Below, in pieces: positions 6,695-7,761 of a stretch of 7,761 nt of DNA. The notes under the pieces were generated by a model. That model searched no databases and was not told the DNA's origin. It saw only the letters and a program-made list of their open reading frames with translations. Position numbers and translations under genes: made by a program. Where the stretch lies: contig JAILDS010000291.1 of the NCBI GenBank assembly GCA_024689165.1, positions 1-7,761 of the forward strand. Direction: 5' to 3'. Positions within the stretch are counted from its first letter, which is position 1. The number at the start of each line of letters is the position of its first letter. This DNA comes from Clostridia bacterium (GTDB lineage: Bacteria > Bacillota > Clostridia > Oscillospirales > Acutalibacteraceae).

Positions 6695-6725
6695 GGGGCG
6701 GGCGTTACCGCCCGTTCTGATTTTT
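6695..6725 (+). terminator. Terminator-like hairpin in the V-ATPase leader
   Basis: CGGGCG (6699-6704) pairs with CGCCCG (6709-6714) around a TTAC loop. The stem extends outward by four more pairs, three of them G-U, to 6695 and 6718. A run of five T (6721-6725) follows two bases later. It begins about 30 nt after the predicted transcript start and lies before the ribosome binding site. The gene upstream is divergent, so no complete upstream transcript needs ending here; an attenuator or riboswitch expression platform is more likely. Confidence 0.5.
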
Positions 6726-6769
6726 CAAACCGCGGCGCTTTGAGCATGGAGCTTTGCGCAGTGGACTCC

Positions 6770-6778
6770 GGAGGTGAT
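6770..6778 (+). promoter_or_regulatory. Ribosome binding site of the first V-ATPase gene
   Basis: GGAGGTGAT is a near-perfect complement to the 16S rRNA 3' end. It places the start at the ATG at 6783, eight bases after GGAGG. GTG at 6774 and ATG at 6777, both in frame, fall inside this site and cannot be the real start. Confidence 0.85.
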
Positions 6779-6782
6779 GCTT

Positions 6783-7097
6783 ATGGAGAGCGCTCTTGCC
6801 CGCATCGTCGAAGCCGACAGACGAGCGCGTGAAATGATCGAGCAGACCAAAGAGGAACTGGCCTCCTTTGACCTGCAAACCGCCGAGCGCAAAAAAGAGA
6901 TATTCGAAAAAGCGGACCGGAAAGCAGCCTCGGAGCTCGAAAAATACTCGGAGGAACTCAGCCAAAAAACCGGCGACGCCGTCCTCGCCGCGCGAGCCGC
7001 GGCGAACGAGAAGATCGCCCGGCTTGACGAGCTTTACGGCGACAGGGAGAAGATCGCGCAGGAGATCTTTCTGAGAGTGATCGGAAATGGCGGTTAA
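6783..7097 (+). CDS. V-type ATPase peripheral-stalk subunit (G/H-like coiled coil)
   Basis: Likely the small stalk subunit that pairs with subunit E to hold the catalytic head of a V/A-type ATPase against the membrane sector. The 104 residues are almost entirely charged helix (Ala/Glu/Lys/Arg-rich, heptad-like hydrophobics, no membrane segment). It opens with SALARIVEADRRAREMIEQ, which resembles the start of archaeal AhaH and bacterial V-ATPase subunit G. Its length matches those proteins (about 100-110). Sequence alone is weak evidence, because any coiled coil looks similar; the overlap of its last 11 bases with a recognisable V-ATPase subunit C gene gives most of the support. It is the first gene after the operon promoter. 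Confidence 0.72.
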   Translation: MESALARIVEADRRAREMIEQTKEELASFDLQTAERKKEIFEKADRKAASELEKYSEELSQKTGDAVLAARAAANEKIARLDELYGDREKIAQEIFLRVIGNGG

Positions 7098-7761
7098 ATA
7101 CAGCGCGAACGCTGTCCTCGCCATGGTAAGGGCCCTGTACGGCAAGCGCCTTACCCGGGAGGAGCTGTCGCTTCTCGCCGCGTCCTCGAGCGTACCGGAG
7201 GTCGTCGACCGTCTGAAAAACAGCTCGGACTATTCCGAACAGTTTGCGTCGGTCAGCTCCGCAGATCTTACCAGAGAACGCGTCGAGACGCTTCTGACCG
7301 AGCGGCAGAGGCAGCGTATAGCCTCGATCTCCACGTACGAAAAAACGCTCGGCATGGTTTTTTACCGCTACAATATCGTTAGGTACGACATTGAGCTGAT
7401 AGTGCATTTCACCGCGCTCCTGCGCTCCGACAGCTCCGAAAAACAGATCCTTTACATGCCGGGTTTTTACCTCCGCAATACAAACCTCGACCTGACCAGG
7501 CTTTCGGAAGCGTCGGATTTTTCGTCCCTTCTTTTGGCAGTAAAGGGCACGCCGTACCACAGGATCCTTTCCGATTGTGAGCTAAGGTACCGCTCCGACG
7601 GCGAAATAATACCCGTTGAGCAGGCTCTTCTCGAATACAGCCGTCGGGAGCTGCTGAGCCTTTCCGTGAGATCGGGTTTTTCCGCTGCCGACAAATGCGA
7701 GCTGTTCAAGCAGACCAGCGATATAAACGCGCTTATCATGCTTTACCGCATGACCGCTCTC
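7087..7761 (+). CDS. ntpC: V-type ATPase subunit C (AC39/V0D family), 3' end outside window
   Basis: Subunit C (AC39 family) connects the membrane rotor ring to the central stalk of V/A-type ATPases, which pump H+ or Na+ or make ATP. The frame from ATG 7087 stays open to the window edge, giving 225 residues of an expected 320-350. The start GTG-free ATG is preceded by GAGAGTGA (7073-7080) and overlaps the upstream stop by 11 bases. The N terminus (KYSANAVLAMVRALYGKRLT) has the family's opening helix. The repeated helical units show the D-x-x-[N/L] pattern: RYDIELIVHFTALLR at 99-113 and SDINALIMLYR at 211-221. Between them are PGFYL and a GTPYHRIL segment (154-161), as in this family's T-x-Y motif. 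No frameshift is seen. The rest of the ATPase operon should continue to the right. Confidence 0.83.
   Translation, partial: MAVKYSANAVLAMVRALYGKRLTREELSLLAASSSVPEVVDRLKNSSDYSEQFASVSSADLTRERVETLLTERQRQRIASISTYEKTLGMVFYRYNIVRYDIELIVHFTALLRSDSSEKQILYMPGFYLRNTNLDLTRLSEASDFSSLLLAVKGTPYHRILSDCELRYRSDGEIIPVEQALLEYSRRELLSLSVRSGFSAADKCELFKQTSDINALIMLYRMTAL

Larger units (their letters stand above)
6462..6782. other. Divergent intergenic regulatory region
   Basis: This 321-nt gap separates mscS (leftward) from the V-ATPase operon (rightward). It holds an AT-rich core (about 6611-6660) with two back-to-back promoters, a leader to either side, and a hairpin with a T-run in each leader. GCCCGGA occurs twice (6501-6507, 6524-6530), and TGCGCAG occurs twice in the rightward leader (6689-6695, 6755-6761). 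I see no tRNA or convincing protein gene in it. Confidence 0.75.

Noticed and set aside
6675..6743. A 22-codon possible leader peptide in the V-ATPase leader
   Set aside because: The AGGA before its ATG is only a couple of bases away, too close to work, and there is no run of regulatory codons. The frame overlaps the hairpin by chance.
6705..7739. Minus-strand frames opposite the V-ATPase genes
   Set aside because: The plus-strand frames have a strong ribosome binding site, coupled overlap and AC39 family motifs; the opposing translations have none.

Overview
The window looks like chromosomal DNA from an anaerobic Gram-positive member of the Clostridia (Bacillota), probably a gut- or rumen-type Oscillospiraceae-like lineage. 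The reasons are GC-rich coding DNA with AT-rich promoters, strong GGAGG ribosome binding sites, a Cthe_2159-type beta-helix lipoprotein, a Firmicutes-type ZapA and the start of a V-type ATPase operon. The taxon is an inference; there is no rRNA or other marker gene here. Nothing points to a mobile element, prophage, tRNA or CRISPR array.

Region 1 (1-1817): the 3' part of a surface lipoprotein gene on the plus strand, entering from the left edge. It ends in a strong two-way terminator that also serves the converging gene to its right. Region 2 (1818-3381): a secreted SGNH/GDSL-like esterase on the minus strand, with a clear extended -10 promoter inside an inverted repeat. Region 3 (3382-6461): a tightly packed minus-strand operon read in the order mscS-type mechanosensitive channel, N-acetylneuraminate-lyase-like aldolase, zapA, DNA adenine methyltransferase. 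The spacings are 23 nt, 1 nt and a 4-nt ATGA overlap. Region 4 (6462-6782): a divergent regulatory region with overlapping back-to-back promoters, and a terminator-like hairpin in each leader. Region 5 (6783-7761): the first two genes of a V-type ATPase operon on the plus strand, a stalk coiled-coil subunit and subunit C. Subunit C runs off the right edge and has no stop codon in the window.

The first two genes handle the cell surface (a polysaccharide-binding lipoprotein and a secreted hydrolase). The central operon mixes osmotic protection, sugar-acid metabolism, division-ring assembly and DNA methylation, which is not an obvious pathway; shared transcription and translational coupling are the visible links. 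The rightmost genes belong to ion-motive-force metabolism. I see no convincing wholly new system. The points most worth a second look are the paired attenuator-like leaders between mscS and the V-ATPase genes, the solitary methyltransferase translationally coupled to zapA, the SGNH protein lacking the usual active-site Asp and Asn, and the unusual position of subunit C.
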